DNA from: Argopecten irradians
Lineage: Eukaryota; Mollusca; Bivalvia; Pectinida; Pectinidae
NCBI RefSeq assembly: GCF_041381155.1
Contig: NC_091147.1
Coordinates: 36,582,553-36,646,552 of the forward strand
DNA: 64,000 nucleotides
Direction: 5' to 3'
The notes beneath the pieces were generated by a model. It was given only the letters and a program-made list of their open reading frames with translations. It had not been told where the DNA came from and ran no database searches. The position numbers and the translations under genes were made by a program. Of this stretch, positions 62,201-64,000 are shown piece after piece (within the stretch, counting starts at the first letter, position 1; each line of letters opens with the position of its first letter).

Positions 62201-63700
62201 ATATATATCCGTGGAATTATGTAGATTACTGACCTTGCTATAAAGATACATTCTCTTTTTCTTTTTTTTGTAGATCCAAGAAGTTATAGATTCCATGGCG
62301 TTAGCGATCACATTGAACAGAACACTTCACCGATTTTCCATAGTATGTCTATCGAATCAATGATGGTTCTCTTAGACAAAATATTATTTAAGCAAATTAA
62401 ACAAGATTCTTGTAACTGTCATGAACGCAAATCACTGGGCCTAAAATAAAAAAAATATAAAAGTTTGCTCTTCTCCAATATTTTATTTCAAGTCTTCAGT
62501 TACTTTATTGTTAAAAATTTATTTCCTTTAGCATCGTTTTCGTGCAGACTACGTGATGATGTAAGCTCTATACAATGGTGATAACGTGAACTTATATACT
62601 CTCCTATAATGAAACACAAATTCTATTTAATGTATATACTTTCCTATAATGAAACACAAATTCTATTTAATGTATATACTTTCCTATAATGAAACACAAA
62701 TTCTATTTAATGTATATACTTTCCTATAATGAAACACAAATTCTATTTAATGTATATACTTTCCTATAATGAAACACAAATTCTATTTAATGTATATACT
62801 TTCCTATAATGAAACACAAATTCTATTTAATGTATATACTTTCCTATAATGAAACACAAATTCTATTTAATGTATATACTTTCCTATAATGAAACACAAA
62901 TTCTATTTAATGTATTTACTTTCCTATAATGAAACACAAATTCTATTTAATGTATTTGAACCAAAGATTTGTTCTTTCGATTTATTGTCATTGTCGTTGG
63001 CCACTTGCAAACAGATCATAATAACTTAACCTGTATGTTTTTGTAGGAGGCAGTTCCAGCACAAATTGTGCCCAGTCTCGTCAATAACTCAAAGGACTCT
63101 TACCTCTATGGACCTTTTAGAGAGCGACTGAATTCTACAGAACAACTCACAGAAGAAGATAAGTATGTCGACCTAAAGAATTTCAAATAGAAGGCGATAC
63201 GTATGTCTAACTATATGATGATACTTATGTCTATTTCAAACGTTTTAACAGAGGAAGATTTAAATAACATTGTCTAAAAGCTATTATGGTTGTTTGATAA
63301 TATTCATAAATCTCATGTATTCTTGACTATTTTAAGTATGATAAAGATGACCATTGTTTGTAACATGCTACTTAAGTTTGTAACTAAGAAATGAAGGAAT
63401 ATTATCACATATTGGAAAAAACCTATATCAAGAGCCTTCTATATTGGTTGTAAAACTCAGATAGCACAATCCAATATTCTTAAATTGTAGACATTTTGCC
63501 GAAAATAATTTCGATACTGCTGCTATCACATTCAACTATACGTTTTTATGTAATGATGCAATCGCAACAATTTGTTCCCGAATATTATAAGTTCGACAGT
63601 ATGTAACATATATTACAGACATGATTTACGAACGAGGGGAGCGGCAGCTATTCAGGAGGTCATTCAAGCTCTCACTGATTTAAAAGCTTTTATTGAAAAC
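50244..63700 (+). CDS. Secreted DUF885-family protein, first 7 exons (partial)
   Basis: The exons are 50244-50298, 52207-52352, 53250-53380, 60405-60534, 62274-62342, 63047-63162 and 63619-63700. They total 729 nt, all GT-AG, phases 1, 0, 2, 0, 0, 2 and 0, giving 243 residues. The gene then runs off the right edge. Residues 1-19 ([19 protein letters not shown]) are a signal peptide. The [20 protein letters not shown] segment (30-49) and the following N-DRLRSYN match the opening of DUF885 (PF05960). [11 protein letters not shown] (116-126), the acidic [14 protein letters not shown] stretch and [20 protein letters not shown] also fit. Full DUF885 proteins are about 550-600 residues and carry a metallopeptidase-like HE..PGHH motif near the C-terminus, outside this window. 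A secreted peptidase role is therefore an inference from the family. Introns 3, 4 and 5 each carry a different minisatellite. The one in intron 3 is made from the exon 3 donor junction. Confidence 0.9.
50640..50735 (-). repeat. Inverted copy of the 1690/26255 fold-back family end
   Basis: The reverse complement reads TTTTGATTATTGAAGAGATT and then AATTGAATCATAAGGATTAA. This is the same order of words as beside the palindromes at 1.7 and 26.3 kb. Only one arm is present. It lies in intron 1 of the DUF885 gene. Confidence 0.6.
51176..51299. mobile_element. 124-bp MITE with internal 54-bp hairpin
   Basis: The termini CAGTTGGCATTCATAGC and, inverted, CAGTTAGCATTCGTAGC match. The core 51211-51264 is a nearly perfect hairpin (GACAGGGGCAAATTCCATGA and inverse) with AGCGCTAGCGCT at its tip. 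It lies in intron 1 of the DUF885 gene. Confidence 0.8.
52014..52143. mobile_element. 130-bp MITE with 23-bp terminal inverted repeats
   Basis: TGGCACCGATTTCTCAAAAC and the inverse of the right end TGGCCCCGATTTCTCGAAAC are the termini. CTTAAG words are inverted inside. It lies 63 bp before exon 2 of the DUF885 gene, close to its likely branch-point region. A relative is at 28020-28148. Confidence 0.8.
53381..58155 (+). repeat. 50-bp minisatellite (about 95 units) made from a splice-donor junction
   Basis: A 50-bp unit fills intron 3 of the DUF885 gene right from its first base: GTAAGTAAGACGACACATAC, ATATTATATACAGGGGCACC, AGGGGGCACT. The final bases of exon 3 (GACATCAATGGGCACT) followed by GTAAGTAAG are homologous to the unit. 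The array therefore grew from the exon/intron boundary, and most units retain a strong 5' splice site. A few read GCAAGT, GTTAGT or GTAAAT. Each unit also holds CACCAGGGGGCACT, close to the CTCF core consensus. Units differ in patches (GACGACACA, GACGGTCCA, CTTAAGTAGAGAAG). A 650-bp higher-order period is visible at 54431, 55081 and 55731, and a 300-bp one at about 56481 and 56781. Open frames on the minus strand are by-products of the repeat. Confidence 0.97.
58160..58790. other. Intron 3 sequence after the minisatellite
   Basis: A degenerate element with ACCGCTTATTTTCGCAGTGA and CGCGGGCAAAATCGCACGCG lies at about 58305-58480. It has a flavour similar to the TACTGTAAA MITEs. The remainder shows nothing recognisable. 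Confidence 0.4.
58795..60225. mobile_element. Pogo/Tigger-like element remnant with SINE inside
   Basis: The left part repeats CGACTCCCTGTCTTATGTGA and CTGTCTGAGCGAC. The right end carries GTGACTCCCTGTCTTATGTG followed by its inverse AGTCACATAAGACAGTCTCG. Such AGCGAC/TTATGTGAC termini resemble pogo-like elements. No transposase reading frame was recognised in between. A tRNA-type SINE interrupts it at 59543-59749, so the element is older than the SINE. Confidence 0.5.
59543..59749 (-). mobile_element. tRNA-derived SINE, second copy
   Basis: It has the same structure and orientation as 20593-20806. The minus-strand head is ATGGCCGAGTGGTTAAGATG, the B box GAGTTCGAATCCC lies near 59680-59693, and the tail is (plus strand) TTAACGTCCTATTAACAGCC. 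It lies in intron 3 of the DUF885 gene. The 62-codon plus-strand frame is spurious. Confidence 0.85.
60795..61066. mobile_element. Right part of the MITE that shares the SINE terminus
   Basis: The middle region (TTTAATATGACTGGGTGAAG) is in the same direction as in the copy at 21976. It is followed by the inverted terminus (GACCTTGGCTGTCAATATGA, CGTTATTTAACAAAC). Together the two copies define an element with terminal inverted repeats. It lies in intron 4 of the DUF885 gene. Confidence 0.7.
61205..61985. repeat. About 60-bp degenerate minisatellite, roughly 13 units
   Basis: Imperfect units of the type CCGATGTCATGGTGACAA, CCCTGGCACGACT, TCCAGAGTCTTGATCCAAGG, CACC repeat through intron 4 of the DUF885 gene. 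Divergence is greater at the left, where shorter units with GACGACTCCGAGGCACC occur. The 90-codon minus-strand frame is a by-product. Confidence 0.9.
62593..62953. repeat. 40-bp tandem repeat, nine units
   Basis: The unit TATATACTTTCCTATAATGA, AACACAAATTCTATTTAATG repeats nine times in intron 5 of the DUF885 gene. Only the first unit (CTCTCC) and the last two (TATTTAC, TATTTGA) differ. There are no variable spacers, so it is not CRISPR-like. Confidence 0.97.
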
Positions 63701-64000
63701 GTAAGTTAAAGTCATTATATTTACATGTATTGTTACATGTAGAGTACAAATGGAGTGGGGAAATGTTATTTGTATCATTTTTAAAGCATTTATATTGATT
63801 CTGCATATTCGTTATTGTGCTAATCATAATTAAAATAATATGTTCATGACTTCATTCACTATTTAAGACGCCTGACATCTAAGAATACACCAAGGTCAAT
63901 TTTAAAACAGCACATCTGTTTGGCCTATTTTAAATGAATGTTCATAAGACCTATGGTCAACTGAATGTGACGCACCGGAGGTAACAAACAAGCCATGAAG
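63701..64000. other. Start of DUF885 intron 7, nothing recognised
   Basis: This is AT-rich intron sequence after the donor at 63701. The next exon lies beyond the window. Confidence 0.6.

Noticed and set aside
62593-62953. Regular 40-bp repeats as a CRISPR-like array
   Set aside because: The units are contiguous with no unique spacers, and the setting is a spliced animal gene.

Overview
The window looks like AT-rich animal nuclear DNA, most probably from a marine bivalve mollusc. The signs are short exons with GT-AG introns, a fibrinogen-related lectin gene of the kind expanded in molluscs, two tRNA-derived SINEs that share a terminal sequence with a MITE-like repeat, many short inverted-repeat elements and several minisatellites. 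No retroviral, LTR, LINE or Polinton coding sequence, rRNA gene, stand-alone tRNA gene or CRISPR array was seen. No species is claimed.

Three spliced protein genes were assembled by reading exons with consistent splice phases. (1) 12160-16900, minus: a 371-residue secreted-then-anchored leucine-rich-repeat protein with signal peptide, LRRs, LRRCT cap, Ser/Thr stalk, transmembrane helix and basic tail. A decayed tandem paralogue lies at 3605-9020, minus. (2) 23626-30607, minus: a 304-residue secreted protein with a PAN/apple-like N-terminus and a fibrinogen C-terminal domain. A broken second copy lies at 38222-42341, minus. (3) 50244-63700, plus: the first seven exons (243 residues) of a secreted DUF885-family protein that runs off the right edge. 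Genes 1 and 2 look like surface or secreted recognition molecules, so the left two thirds resemble a small immune-type tandem-duplicate region. No operon-like relation is implied.

The rest is repeats. From 5.6 to 8.4 kb there is a 197-bp-arm palindrome, a 92-bp satellite of about 15 units, and an inverted duplication that contains an exon of the LRR pseudogene. The two inverted repeats share the same 40-bp spacer. From 13 to 35 kb there are hairpin elements, MITEs, a SINE and small satellites. From 43 to 49 kb there are a 103-bp satellite and fold-back or MITE elements. From 53.4 to 58.2 kb, intron 3 of the DUF885 gene is almost entirely a roughly 95-unit, 50-bp minisatellite.

That minisatellite is the most unusual object here. 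Its unit is a copy of the exon 3/intron 3 junction, so nearly every unit carries a strong 5' splice site (GTAAGTAAG). The same unit contains a 13-of-14 match to the vertebrate CTCF core consensus, all in one orientation and spaced 50 bp apart. Part of the array also has a 650-bp (13 x 50) higher-order repeat. Introns 4 and 5 of the same gene hold two further, unrelated minisatellites.
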